Source: Virgibacillus sp. SK37
Lineage (GTDB): Bacteria; Bacillota; Bacilli; Bacillales; Amphibacillaceae
Assembly (NCBI RefSeq): GCF_000725285.1
Contig: NZ_CP007161.1
Location: forward strand, 853,911-917,910
Length of the DNA: 64,000 bases
Direction: 5' to 3'
How positions within the stretch are numbered: position 1 is the stretch's first letter; each line of letters opens with the position of its first letter. The notes beneath the pieces are model-generated. The model saw only the letters and a program-made list of their open reading frames with translations. It was not told the origin of the DNA and searched no databases. A program made the position numbers and the translations under genes. Shown here one piece after another: positions 8,159-18,561 of the stretch.

Positions 8159-9757
8159 TTGAAGAATATAACGATTTACGATGAACTGGATCAGTTGCTG
8201 CAACGGGTTAGAAGAAATACGTTAGGGGATCTGCTGGCAAGAACAGCAGAACGTACTCCGGATAAATTTGCAATCGCTTACAACAAGCTTCGATTAACAT
8301 ACAAAGAATTGGATAAACGTGTTAATCAAACTGCAAGAGCATTTATAGCAGCGGGGATGAAAAAAGGTGACATGATTACAGTTATGTCGAGAAACAGTCT
8401 TGATTTTGTAATTAGTATTTTTGCATTGGCACGCATTGGCGCTGTAATGATACCGATAAATTACATGCTGACAAGAGAAGATATTAAATACATTCTTGAA
8501 CATGCGGAGGTTGTTGGGTTAATTGCTTCCGAAGAATATGCTCCGCTGCTTGATCAATCTGCAGGAGGGCAGGATATAGCGTATCGTTATTTAATGGATG
8601 TAGAGAAAGTAAATGATGATAGCTTATCTGCATGGACACCTCTATCTGTAATTAGTGCTACAAAGTCATCAGATCTTGTAGATGTCATGATTGAGGATGA
8701 TGATTTGGCGCAGGTTCTTTACACAAGTGGAACAGAATCTCGGCCTAAAGGCGTGATGCTCTCACATAAGAGTATTATAAGTGAATATGTAAGCTGTATT
8801 TTTGATGGCAAGATGGAGGATAAGGATATCGCTATCCATGCCCTACCTCTGTATCATAGTGCCCAGCTTCATGTTTTTTTAGGGCCGAGTGTCTATATTG
8901 GTTCAAGTGGAGTGATTCTTGGTGCGGCAACGCCAGAAATTATTTTAAAAACAATTGAAGAGGAAGGAGCAACACAACTATTCTGCCCACCGACCGTATG
9001 GATTGCTTTACTGCGTCATCCTGATTTTGACAAAAGAAATCTATCCACATTAGAAAAATGCTATTATGGTGCAGCTATTATGCCGAGGGAAATTTTAAAA
9101 GAACTTGCAGAAAGACTGCCAAACGCAAAATTCTGGAACTTTTATGGCCAAACAGAAGTAGCTCCTCTTGCAACTGCTCTGCAGCCGGAAGATCAGCTCC
9201 GTAAGCTTGGTTCTGCCGGTGTACCGACATTACATTTGCAAACCAAAATTGTCGATGAAAATGGAAAAGAGGTTGCCAGAGGAGAGATTGGAGAAATTGT
9301 ACACCGCACACCTCATGCAATGAAGGGCTATTTACATGATCCCGAAAAAACAGCGGAAGCGTTCCGTAATGGATGGTTTCATAGTGGGGACCTTGGAACA
9401 ATGGATGAAGAAGGGTATATTACAATCGTAGACCGGAAAAAAGATATGATTAACACAGGTGGTGTCAATGTCTCGAGCAGGGAAGTTGAGGAAACAATTT
9501 ATCAATTGGAAGGTGTTTCAGAGGTTGCAGTTATCAGCATTCCTGACGCATACTGGGTTGAAGCAGTGACAGCAATTATTGTACCTAAGCATGATGCGAA
9601 CCTAACAAAGGAGGCAGTGATCACCTTTTGCAGAGAGAAATTATCACCATTTAAAGTTCCTAAAAAGGTAGATTTTGCTGATGAATTACCAAAAAACCCA
9701 AGTGGAAAAGTATTGAAAAGATCGTTAAGAGACCAATACGAAAATCTGGAACAGTAA
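8159..9757 (+). CDS. AMP-dependent acyl-CoA synthetase
   Basis: A 532-residue adenylate-forming enzyme of the long-chain fatty acid-CoA ligase class. It carries the P-loop-like LYTSGTESRPKGVML motif near residue 190, the FYGQTE motif, GWFHSGDLG with the ATP-binding aspartate, the hinge IVDRKKDMI, and the C-terminal lysine region NPSGKVLKR. It should activate a fatty or aromatic acid with ATP and CoA; the substrate cannot be assigned. I start at TTG 8159 because AAGGGGTGG ends five bases ahead; the in-frame GTG at 8150 lies inside that site. The gene is monocistronic with its own promoter. No clear terminator is seen in the 136 bases to the next gene. Confidence 0.88.
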   Translation: MKNITIYDELDQLLQRVRRNTLGDLLARTAERTPDKFAIAYNKLRLTYKELDKRVNQTARAFIAAGMKKGDMITVMSRNSLDFVISIFALARIGAVMIPINYMLTREDIKYILEHAEVVGLIASEEYAPLLDQSAGGQDIAYRYLMDVEKVNDDSLSAWTPLSVISATKSSDLVDVMIEDDDLAQVLYTSGTESRPKGVMLSHKSIISEYVSCIFDGKMEDKDIAIHALPLYHSAQLHVFLGPSVYIGSSGVILGAATPEIILKTIEEEGATQLFCPPTVWIALLRHPDFDKRNLSTLEKCYYGAAIMPREILKELAERLPNAKFWNFYGQTEVAPLATALQPEDQLRKLGSAGVPTLHLQTKIVDENGKEVARGEIGEIVHRTPHAMKGYLHDPEKTAEAFRNGWFHSGDLGTMDEEGYITIVDRKKDMINTGGVNVSSREVEETIYQLEGVSEVAVISIPDAYWVEAVTAIIVPKHDANLTKEAVITFCREKLSPFKVPKKVDFADELPKNPSGKVLKRSLRDQYENLEQ

Positions 9758-9845
9758 ACTTATCATAAAGACTATTTCCAAAGGGTGCACTCTTTCCATG
9801 ATAGAGAATTAGCCAAATTAATTTTAACTCAGCAACAGTTTTGCT

Positions 9846-9875
9846 TGAATAGTTTCTTGGAATTTTCAAAGACTA
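9846..9875 (+). promoter_or_regulatory. SigG-type promoter of sspL-csgA
   Basis: TGAATA (9846-9851), 17 bases, AAGACTA (9869-9875), against the forespore SigG consensus TGMATA - 17/18 - CATACTA. It lies 18 bases ahead of the sspL start, which fits SigG control of both genes in Bacillus. Confidence 0.65.
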
Positions 9876-9893
9876 TGGATGGAGGTGGTTTGC

Positions 9894-10034
9894 TTGAGTA
9901 AGAAAAGAAATAATTATAGTAATAAGCAGGTACAATCCAGTGTTAACCCACAAGGCTTAACGGAAGATGAGGCAGAACAACGCCCAAAATCTCAACTGGA
10001 ACAGCGAGCAAAAAAGAAAAATACAAAGATCTAG
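9894..10034 (+). CDS. sspL: small acid-soluble spore protein L
   Basis: A 46-residue, highly charged protein starting at TTG 9894, six bases after GGAGGTGG. The central VNPQG and the ending LEQRAKKKNTKI closely follow the pattern of B. subtilis SspL (a VTPQG motif and an ERAKK-SNTK ending). SspL is a minor small acid-soluble protein of the spore core made in the forespore; its function is unknown. A SigG-type promoter precedes it and csgA starts two bases after its stop codon, so the two are translated from one message. Confidence 0.82.
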   Translation: MSKKRNNYSNKQVQSSVNPQGLTEDEAEQRPKSQLEQRAKKKNTKI

Positions 10035-10036
10035 AG

Positions 10037-10294
10037 GTGGGCATAATCGATTACACATTGGACTATTTAAGAGAATCCTTGGCAAATTACGCAGAAAATG
10101 AAATGTGTCAACAGATCTTCCAAAAACTCGATGAAAATAATTATTCCAATGAGGAAATGTTTGTAAGAGCACTTGATGAAGAAGAAATGACCTACTTAAA
10201 TGATGTCCTTGAGAATGAGCTCCACTACGCTAAGAGCGTCGAGCATGATCAGCGAGTAAAAGAATTGACTGAAGTGTATGAGTTACTTTTTTAG
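10037..10294 (+). CDS. csgA: sporulation protein CsgA (SigG-dependent)
   Basis: An acidic 85-residue protein matching the B. subtilis sporulation-specific CsgA family: DYTLDYLRESLANY near the N terminus, a middle NEEMFVRALDEEEMTYLN, and KELTEVYELLF at the end. Its role in the spore is not known. The start is awkward. GTG 10037 is the first in-frame conventional start but forms part of the AGAGGTGGG ribosome-site-like run; homologues begin about where an ATC or ATA codon lies (10043-10048). The gene is coupled to sspL, whose stop ends at 10034. Confidence 0.8.
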   Translation: MGIIDYTLDYLRESLANYAENEMCQQIFQKLDENNYSNEEMFVRALDEEEMTYLNDVLENELHYAKSVEHDQRVKELTEVYELLF

Positions 10295-10313
10295 TTATAA
10301 GTATAAATTTCCA

Positions 10314-10342
10314 TTGAATTTTTTTGAGTAAAGGTGTATTAT
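10314..10342 (+). promoter_or_regulatory. sigma-A promoter of the structured RNA
   Basis: TTGAAT (10314-10319), exactly 17 bases, TATTAT (10337-10342). A start near 10349 is predicted. No credible coding sequence follows before a strong terminator at 10551-10583. Confidence 0.65.
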
Positions 10343-10348
10343 AAATTT

Positions 10349-10583
10349 ACAAGCTGCAATGTACGTATTCAATTAAGTTTTAACCTCTAATTAGATAATA
10401 GGGAGTTTTACATTGAAGCTCTAATGTCGCGCCGTCATAATGTAGCGGAAGACAGGAAAGTTTCTGCAAACACCCACTTGGTGAAGTGGTGGTTTAAAAC
10501 TTTTTATTTAAGATACGGCAATTGTGGCCTGTATACTTATACAAATAATCAAAACCAGTTTCCTTATCGGAGGCTGGTTTTTT
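10349..10583 (+). ncRNA. structured non-coding RNA, possibly 6S RNA
   Basis: A transcription unit of about 235 bases with its own promoter and terminator and no plausible gene. Internal pairings include GCCGT (10431-10435) with ACGGC near 10516-10520, an apical CCACTT-loop-AAGTGG hairpin near 10473-10490, and a CAGGAA/TTTCTG hairpin next to it. This gives a long rod interrupted by bulges. The GGGAGTTTT segment on the 5' side and the GGCAATTGTGGCCT segment on the 3' side resemble, from memory, the arms around the central bubble of Bacillus 6S RNAs. The outer closing stem is weak in my hand folding, so the 6S identity is tentative. A 93-residue open frame over this region has no ribosome site and no recognisable protein character. 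Confidence 0.45.
10551..10583 (+). terminator. terminator of the structured RNA
   Basis: A 13-bp hairpin (10551-10563 with 10569-10581, two wobble pairs) followed by T residues to 10583. It lies 20 bases before the IS target site. Confidence 0.85.
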
Positions 10584-10602
10584 CGTGGTTTGGAAATTCT
10601 TA

Positions 10603-10610
10603 TTCTAAAA
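10603..10610. repeat. left copy of the ISL3 target duplication
   Basis: TTCTAAAA, identical to 12036-12043 directly beyond the other end of the insertion sequence. Confidence 0.92.
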
Positions 10611-12035
10611 GGCTCTATACTAAATGTGGTGGTCTCCTTTGGAGGATCAGTGTTTCCGTAAGAAACAAAAAAATACACTCATTCCCCTCTCTTTTGTTAA
10701 CCTAAAGTTGCGACACAAAAGGAAAAGGAGAGGGAAAGAGTGCAAAACCATTTTATCATAGAAATGTTAGGTATTGAAGACAAACATGTAGATGTATGGG
10801 AAGTTTCTAGTGACTCAGCTAAGTTTTTTGTAGAGCTATATACAAAAGTAAAGAAGCAGAAGTGCCCGTTTTGTGGCAATAGGACAAAAAGTATCCACGG
10901 CTATCGTACCCAAACGATTCAGGGGCCCATTGTTTCCAATAAACCAGTTAGTATTTCTTTGAAAAAGAGACGCTACTTATGTAAGGCGTGTAATCATACG
11001 TTTTATGAAAAGCTTCAGATGGTGGAACGATACCAACGTTGCACCCGTTCTATACAAACGACAGCGCTAACGTATACAGCTGTGGGCTCATTTACTACAG
11101 CTGCCCAGTTAACTGGGATGAGTTCGCAACGGTTACTTCGTATTTATGATCGAAAAGAAATAAAAACAAGGAAAGTCCTGCCACGTGCGTTAGCTATTGA
11201 TGAATTTAAAGGGGATGCGGGCGGTGAAAGGTTTCAAACGGTCATTGCGGATGTAGAAAATAAAGAGATTGTGGATGTCTTACCTGATCGGAAGGTAGAT
11301 ACAATTAAAGCTTATCTTCAGTCCTGTGATACAAGTAACGTAGAGATTGTCGTCATGGACCTTTCTAAGTCTTTTAAGCAAGCAATACGGAAGGCGCTTG
11401 GTAACCCACTGATCATCGCTGATCGATTTCATTTTATGCGGCAAGTATATTGGGCGCTAGATGAAGTACGTCGAGAAGTGCAAAGAGACTTAGAGAAAAA
11501 AGACCGGATATATATGAAAAAAAGTAAAAAGTTACTTTGGAAATCAACCTATAAATTATCAGAAGAAGAGCGAGAGAAAGTAAATCAGTTACTCCAGGTT
11601 GATCCTCGATTAGAAGAGGCATACAACCTAAAAAACAAACTTGATCAGTGGTTTAAAGAGAGTAACGAAAAGACCGCTACACAGGGTCTAGAAGGATGTT
11701 TAATGGCGATGAAGGATTCTAATATTGAGTCTTTTCATAGAGTAAGAAAAACATTTGAGCGGTGGAAGCAAGAGATCTTGCATTCCTTTATGTATCCTTT
11801 TAATAATGGATATATTGAAGGCGTAAATAATACAATTAAAGTGGCAAAACGAATGTCGTATGGAATTAAAAATTTTAATCGATTAAAAAAGAAAATACTG
11901 TGGCGACAAGAGGTTAGAAGGGTTTTGACACAATAGAAACGGCAACCAATATACGTACGCAGCTATTTAAGCAAAGGCTTTTTAATAAAAGAGATGGTGG
12001 AGTGAAAATCACACCACCACATTTGACTGAGAACC
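10611..12035 (+). mobile_element. complete ISL3-family insertion sequence
   Basis: The element is 1425 bp. Its ends are imperfect 23-bp inverted repeats: left GGCTCTATACTAAATGTGG... (10611-10633), right end 12013-12035 reading inward GGTTCTCAGTCAAATGTGG..., with 17 of 23 positions identical and the inner 12 perfect. It is flanked by an 8-bp direct repeat TTCTAAAA (10603-10610 and 12036-12043), the duplication size expected for ISL3. The single transposase gene is intact, and ends and duplication are undegraded, which suggests a recent insertion. It landed 20 bases downstream of the structured-RNA terminator and interrupts no recognisable gene. Confidence 0.95.
10740..11936 (+). CDS. ISL3 family transposase
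   Basis: A 398-residue DDE transposase. The N-terminal zinc ribbon is visible as two CxxC pairs (CPFCGN near residue 41 and CKACNH near 82), followed by a helix-turn-helix-like region and the ISL3 catalytic core: Asp in LAIDEFKGD, Asp in VVMDLSKSF, and Glu in NGYIEGVNN close to the C terminus. The start is GTG 10740, behind AAGGAGAGGG. The length is typical of the family and there is no frameshift, so the protein is probably active. It acts on the element's own inverted repeats. Confidence 0.96.
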   Translation: MQNHFIIEMLGIEDKHVDVWEVSSDSAKFFVELYTKVKKQKCPFCGNRTKSIHGYRTQTIQGPIVSNKPVSISLKKRRYLCKACNHTFYEKLQMVERYQRCTRSIQTTALTYTAVGSFTTAAQLTGMSSQRLLRIYDRKEIKTRKVLPRALAIDEFKGDAGGERFQTVIADVENKEIVDVLPDRKVDTIKAYLQSCDTSNVEIVVMDLSKSFKQAIRKALGNPLIIADRFHFMRQVYWALDEVRREVQRDLEKKDRIYMKKSKKLLWKSTYKLSEEEREKVNQLLQVDPRLEEAYNLKNKLDQWFKESNEKTATQGLEGCLMAMKDSNIESFHRVRKTFERWKQEILHSFMYPFNNGYIEGVNNTIKVAKRMSYGIKNFNRLKKKILWRQEVRRVLTQ

Positions 12036-12263
12036 TTCTAAAATAGGCGTATATGGCATCCAATGATTCGTTAAATAGATAAACTGAGAGAATTATTTGA
12101 TTGAACTATAAACGGCTATATTGGAAAATAATGTATAGTAAGCAAGCTTTAGCTAATCCCCCCTTCTAATTGTTTAAATAAGTAAATGTTTATATACGTG
12201 ATTTGTTTTCAGTATTAGATTTTCCTTATAAGTCACGATATATTTAAGAGAGGGGGGATGGTA

Positions 12264-12647
12264 ATGAATTTTCAGTACAATAGATTGGATCATGTTCAAA
12301 TAGCAGCTCCAAAAGGTGGAGAAGAAAAAGCAAAAGAATTTTATGCAGAAAAACTTGGATTTACCGAGATTGAAAAGCCACCATTGTTAAAGAAGAATGG
12401 GGGTGTTTGGTTTCAAGCAGGTGATGTTCATATCCATATTGGAATAGAGGACCCATTTAGACCAGCAACAAAAGCTCATCCTGCTATTCAAGTGCATCAA
12501 TTAGAAAATCTGAAAGAATATTTGACCGATCAGGGCATAGAAGTCATTACAGATGATCGTTTACCTGGTGCTTCGCGCTTCTATGTTAACGATCCTTTCG
12601 GAAACCGAATTGAGTTTTTGGAATGGTTATACAACGAACAGGAATAA
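12264..12647 (+). CDS. VOC (glyoxalase-like) family protein
   Basis: A 127-residue vicinal-oxygen-chelate domain. The metal-binding pattern is spread over two half-domains: His in RLDHVQIAAPKG, His in VHIHIGIEDPF, and Glu in GNRIEFLEW near the C terminus. The fold is shared by glyoxalases, dioxygenases and fosfomycin-resistance enzymes, so the reaction cannot be assigned. I prefer ATG 12264 because the GAGGGGGG site then has normal spacing; ATG 12258 touches that site. It stands alone between the insertion sequence and the purine riboswitch. Confidence 0.85.
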   Translation: MNFQYNRLDHVQIAAPKGGEEKAKEFYAEKLGFTEIEKPPLLKKNGGVWFQAGDVHIHIGIEDPFRPATKAHPAIQVHQLENLKEYLTDQGIEVITDDRLPGASRFYVNDPFGNRIEFLEWLYNEQE

Positions 12648-12731
12648 AAGTTAGAAAATTATTAAATTTGCATGAGGGGTTGTAACTGACACGTCACATG
12701 CTATACTAGTTACATTAATTGAATATCATCA

Positions 12732-12924
12732 TCATATAATCGCGGGGATATGGCCTGCAAGTTTCTACCGGTTTACCGTAAATGAACCGACTATGAGAAA
12801 TAATACAGTGTTGGTGTATGCCATATTTGGTATATCCCTTCATTTCTTTCAGCATTTTATAAAGCTTGAAGGATATTGTTCTGCTCGTAGTTGGAATGCA
12901 GCCAATATCTCTTCAAGCTTTTTT
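12732..12924 (+). promoter_or_regulatory. guanine riboswitch with terminator
   Basis: The aptamer (12732-12796) is nearly the B. subtilis xpt G-box: P1 TCATA/TATGA, ATAATCGCG, GGATATGG, AAGTTTCTACCGG, CCGTAAAT and the J3/1 segment CGACTATG. The specificity base in GACTATG is C, which pairs with guanine or hypoxanthine rather than adenine. Downstream a long terminator hairpin (about 12861-12878 with 12903-12920) ends in a T run. Guanine binding should stop transcription before xpt-pbuX. Confidence 0.97.
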
Positions 12925-12975
12925 GTTTTGAGGGAAAACATTGTAGTAGACTTTTCTATGCTTAATGTGTAGTGA

Positions 12976-14918
<1,943 letters not shown>

Positions 14919-14925
14919 TTAAGTG

Positions 14926-14955
14926 AAAAAATACAGTGCGATCACTGTATTTTTT
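14926..14955 (+). terminator. terminator of xpt-pbuX
   Basis: A perfect 13-bp stem (14926-14938 with 14943-14955), loop CGAT, ending in T residues. The remaining 170 bases before the next promoter show nothing recognisable. Confidence 0.9.
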
Positions 14956-15126
14956 TGCGTATAAAGATGAAAAACAATCCGTAGTTCAGATGAAATGCGA
15001 GGTAACTTGATAGTACTGTAAACGGCCGTTACGGAAAATAACTTATGGTGAACACACTATAGCTATTTTGGGAATGTCACCGGCGGATAGTTTCGCTCTG
15101 CAGCTGATTTTTCCTATTCCATTGCT

Positions 15127-15155
15127 TTGTGCAATCTATAAAGCTATAGTATGAT
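15127..15155 (+). promoter_or_regulatory. possible promoter of the DHA2 transporter gene
   Basis: TTGTGC (15127-15132), 17 bases, TATGAT (15150-15155). Confidence 0.5.
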
Positions 15156-15253
15156 AGGTGAATAGCGAAAAAATTTAGAAGAATCGGTTGTTACGTGTGC
15201 TGGTTGTCTTTTATTGAAGATGCTAGCGCGGTTTAAACTTAGGGGTTGATAGA

Positions 15254-16690
15254 TTGAGAAATGAAGAAGTAACAGATATTCAAAATATAAACAAACTGCC
15301 AATTGTTGCAGTTCTAATAACAGGTGCTTTTCTTGCCATTCTAAATCAGACTTTGCTGGCAACAGCGATACCACATATTATGGATGATTTACATTTAACA
15401 GAAAATACGGCCCAGTGGGTCACTACTATTTTCATGCTAGTTAACGGTATTATGATACCAATAACAGCTTTTTTGATAGAAACCTTTACTACTAGAAGGC
15501 TATTTTTAACCGCAATGTCTATTTTTGCATTTGGAACACTTATTTGTGCTGTGTCTCCAAATTTTGGAATACTTATGACTGGTAGAATTGTTCAAGCAGC
15601 TGGAGCAGGAATTATGATGCCATTAATGATGACTATCTTTTTATTAATTTTTCCTGTTGAAAAAAGAGGCTCTGCGATGGGGACAGTTGGTTTGGTTATC
15701 TCCTTTGCACCAGCTCTAGGACCAGTGATTTCTGGCTGGCTTGTTGAACATTACCCTTGGAGATCTTTATTTCTAATTGTTCTTCCGCTTGCAATTATCG
15801 ATGTTATTGTAGCATTTTTTATTATGAAGAATATTACTACCCGTACTTTCCCAAAGGTAGATTATATTTCCATCGTATTATCGACACTTGGATTTGGCGG
15901 ACTTCTCTATGGCTTTAGTAGTGCAGGAAATAGTGGGTGGTCTAATACGGTTGTTCTTCTGTCATTAGCTATAGGTGCTATTTGTTTAACTATCTTTATC
16001 CTCAGGCAATTTAAGCTTGCGCAACCTATATTAGAATTTCGTGTATTTAAAAATAAAATTTTCACAATAACAACAATAATTGGGATGATTGCGTTTATTG
16101 GGTTGATTGCTGCAGAAACGATTTTGCCTATTTACATGCAGAATATGGCAGGCTATTCCGCATTGGATTCCGGCTTGATGATTTTGCCAGGGGCGTTGAT
16201 TATGGGAATCATGTCACCAATTAATGGACGAATCTTTGATAGATTTGGCGCTAGATACCTTGTGATTGTTGGGTTGCTGATTTTAACAATAACATCATTT
16301 TTATATACAAATCTCACCCCTGATACGTCATTATCCTATATCACGGTGGTGTTTGCTGTAAGGATGTTTGGCATTTCCATGATTATGATGCCTTCAACTA
16401 CTGCTGGGTTAAATCAACTTTCAAATAAATTAATCCCACATGGTTCTGCCATGGTAAATACAATGCGACAGGTAGCAGCTTCAATTGGTACAGCTCTCCT
16501 CATCACAATTATGACAGCCACAGCATTGAATACAGGTAAAAACGCCACTCCGAGTGAACTGATTCATGGCGTGAATGTGGCGTTCTATGTTGCGACAGGT
16601 CTCTCGTTTGTTGGACTTATCTTAGCTCTTTACATTAAAGGAACGACACCACATGAAGATCGCGCTAGAGTAGAACAAGAAGAAGGTTAG
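15254..16690 (+). CDS. DHA2 family MFS drug exporter
   Basis: A 478-residue proton-coupled exporter of the 14-helix EmrB/QacA group. The N-terminal helix carries AILNQTLLATAIPHI with the family motif around the conserved Asn and Thr, TAQWVTTIFMLVNGI follows, motif A appears as IETFTTRRLF, and motif C as GPVISGWLVEHYPWR near residue 155. It probably exports lipophilic drugs, as LmrB-type proteins do; the substrate is unknown. The start is TTG 15254 after a weak TAGGGG site. There is no adjacent regulator. It ends with its own terminator. Confidence 0.9.
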   Translation: MRNEEVTDIQNINKLPIVAVLITGAFLAILNQTLLATAIPHIMDDLHLTENTAQWVTTIFMLVNGIMIPITAFLIETFTTRRLFLTAMSIFAFGTLICAVSPNFGILMTGRIVQAAGAGIMMPLMMTIFLLIFPVEKRGSAMGTVGLVISFAPALGPVISGWLVEHYPWRSLFLIVLPLAIIDVIVAFFIMKNITTRTFPKVDYISIVLSTLGFGGLLYGFSSAGNSGWSNTVVLLSLAIGAICLTIFILRQFKLAQPILEFRVFKNKIFTITTIIGMIAFIGLIAAETILPIYMQNMAGYSALDSGLMILPGALIMGIMSPINGRIFDRFGARYLVIVGLLILTITSFLYTNLTPDTSLSYITVVFAVRMFGISMIMMPSTTAGLNQLSNKLIPHGSAMVNTMRQVAASIGTALLITIMTATALNTGKNATPSELIHGVNVAFYVATGLSFVGLILALYIKGTTPHEDRARVEQEEG

Positions 16691-16704
16691 AGATAATAAC
16701 GCAG

Positions 16705-16738
16705 AACGGTAGAAGAAAGTTCATTTTCTTCTACCGTT
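16705..16738 (+). terminator. terminator between convergent transporter genes
   Basis: A perfect 14-bp stem (16705-16718 with 16725-16738) followed by T residues. It can also serve the convergent minus-strand pseudogene. Confidence 0.88.
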
Positions 16739-16755
16739 TTTTCTTGAAAATTAAT

Positions 16756-17708
16756 CTAAATGCTTTGCTGTTTTTTTATAATCAGCCGTTTCTTTCGATT
16801 TCCAAGAACAGAAACAACACTATGTAAAAGCATTCCAAAAATTACTAGTCCTATTCCGATAAATGATAAAGCACTTGGTAATGGTGCACTTAACAACAGT
16901 AGCTCGCCAAATAACGCGAAAATAACCTCTCCGGATTGAGTAGCCTCCACGCCGGCAAGCTTATGATTATCATCTTGCACAAGCTCTGCAGCATAAAAAA
17001 ATAAAGCAGTAGCGATAATGCCTGAGGACACTGCAACAATAAATGTTTGCCCCACCTGGGCTCCGGAAGGTAAACCATCTACGAAGATTCCGTACATAGC
17101 CAAAAAGATCCAAAAAGGCATGGAGGCAATTGTCATACCAAGGAGACGTTGAAAAGTGGTCAGCTCTCCTTGAACTAAAAGCATCATTTTGCGATTGCCA
17201 AGTGGGTAAGCAAACGCAGAAATAACGAGTGGAATAACACATAGTAAAACATTCGTCATTGGAACTGTGGTAGCATGTTCCATTTGCATAATGAATATTC
17301 CTGCAAGGATAATCAGTGAAATGAAAACACTTTGAATGGGATGCGTTGTTTCACTTTTTGACTTAAAAAAGGAACCAGTAAAGACCCTGCAATAATGGTT
17401 AATTGAAATGTAGCAGCGACTAGCCAGCCAGGCCCATATATTGTTGCGAAAGTAAGTGGAGCATAGAAGAGACCAAACCCTATTGTACTCCATAAGAACC
17501 AGGGTATAGGGTGCCTCTTTATATGGTTAATTACTGGTTTTATTTTTCGGGTTGTTCCCAAGATAATTCCCAAAATAGGTAACATAAACATAAAGCGCAG
17601 GGAAGCACTCCAAACCCAGTGTCCACCTTCCAATTCCATTAAGCGATTTAATACAAATGTTACCGAAAAAAATAATGCTGCCAAAAGGCCAATTAAGATT
17701 GCTTTCAT
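16756..17708 (-). pseudogene. DMT/EmrE-type multidrug exporter, frameshifted
   Basis: Two overlapping frames together make one protein of about 317 residues. The N-terminal part (from 17708, ATG after GAGGTGAA) has helices at 1-20, 35-55, 70-90 and 93-113, with FSVTFVLNRLMELEGGHWVW typical of the multidrug resistance efflux transporter (DMT) group. It stops at 17313. The rest continues in another frame through six more helices to 16756. The break falls near CATCCCATTC (about 17337-17346): restoring one base, for example a fourth C, would join RIP to IQSVFISL. This is either a recent single-base deletion or a sequencing error. No other damage is seen, so the lesion looks young. Confidence 0.8.
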
Positions 17709-17735
17709 GATGTGTTCACCTCAATAAAAATAGAT

Positions 17736-17764
17736 GAGCAGGGGGAGATTAATCCCGCCTGCTC
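17736..17764 (-). terminator. terminator-like hairpin ahead of the DMT gene
   Basis: GAGCAGG and GGGA (17736-17746) pair with TCCC and CCTGCTC (17753-17764). On the minus strand the stem is followed by ATCTATTTTTATT and then the ribosome site of the DMT gene. It could attenuate that gene or end a minus transcript from upstream. The roughly 335 bases from here to 18100 otherwise contain nothing I can support. Confidence 0.5.
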
Positions 17765-18110
17765 TACCTTATAAAACTAAACATACTTTGCTTCTGTGAA
17801 ACTGAAACATCAATTCCGTTAGTTTAAAATTTTGTGCAATAAATACAATATATCGAATATTAATTAATTGGTCAATAGAAAATAATAAATTTTCAGTCAT
17901 TTCACGGGGCGCAAATGTAAATAGCATAGAGATGCTGTTTAATTCATAATATGTTAGCATATCGCTATTTAAAGGGAGAATAAAATTATAAAATAACGAA
18001 TGCTTATTCAATGGTTTTTTAAAGAGAAGCAGGATGATGGAAATATGTGGCGAATTATATAAATAGGATACGATGAGCAGCGTTACAACAACAAAGAAGG
18101 AAGTGATCTT

Positions 18111-18497
18111 GTGGAAACTTTGCCGATATGGTTCTGGATTGTTTATTCTACCTTTATCCTGCTCTCTCTAGGGACTGCTATATTTAGTAATTTCAAAGAG
18201 GATAGAATACCACTTGCTTATATAACCATTATTCTCTCTTTTGCTTTACCTTTGGTGAGTTTTTTATTCAGCATTGGTAGAGGGGATAATGACAACGAAT
18301 TTTCTTATATGATGAAAGAATTTGTAGATGGCAGCCTGACTGCTATTATGCTTATTTTAGGGTATATTTATTTAACAACTTGGTTGGTGCTTTTTATAAA
18401 GGATAACTTTGGACAATACATTTCTAAATTATCTGGGTGGTTGACCACAAAAATCAAAAATTCGCCATACCTGCACAGAAAACAGGACGGTGCTTAA
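18111..18497 (+). CDS. small integral membrane protein of unknown function
   Basis: A 128-residue protein not recognised as a member of a named family. Three to four membrane helices are predicted: about 5-25, 36-56, 75-95 with 97-104 continuing it, then a basic cytoplasmic tail. The start is GTG 18111 with AAGGAAGTGA seven bases ahead. The C-terminal tail is rich in lysine, which would place it inside the cell. It stands alone, 64 bases before the next small gene, with no signal suggesting a pathway. Confidence 0.65.
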   Translation: METLPIWFWIVYSTFILLSLGTAIFSNFKEDRIPLAYITIILSFALPLVSFLFSIGRGDNDNEFSYMMKEFVDGSLTAIMLILGYIYLTTWLVLFIKDNFGQYISKLSGWLTTKIKNSPYLHRKQDGA

Positions 18498-18561
18498 AAC
18501 ATTAAATCCTATGAATAAAATTTCCTCACAATACTCAATTTAAAGTGAGGAGGTGCTATGA

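Noticed and set aside
10424-10705. A 93-residue open frame over the structured RNA and into the IS end.
   Set aside because: It runs through a terminator hairpin and across the IS boundary, lacks a ribosome site and has no coherent composition.
17769-18011. An 80-residue open frame on the minus strand, ending just before a terminator-like hairpin.
   Set aside because: It starts with TTG without any ribosome site, has no recognisable protein character, and its region is very AT-rich. A decayed gene remains possible but cannot be supported.
18111-18497. Possible toxin, holin or competence function for the small membrane protein.
   Set aside because: It has several helices and a long basic tail but no family motif or partner gene, so no function is claimed.
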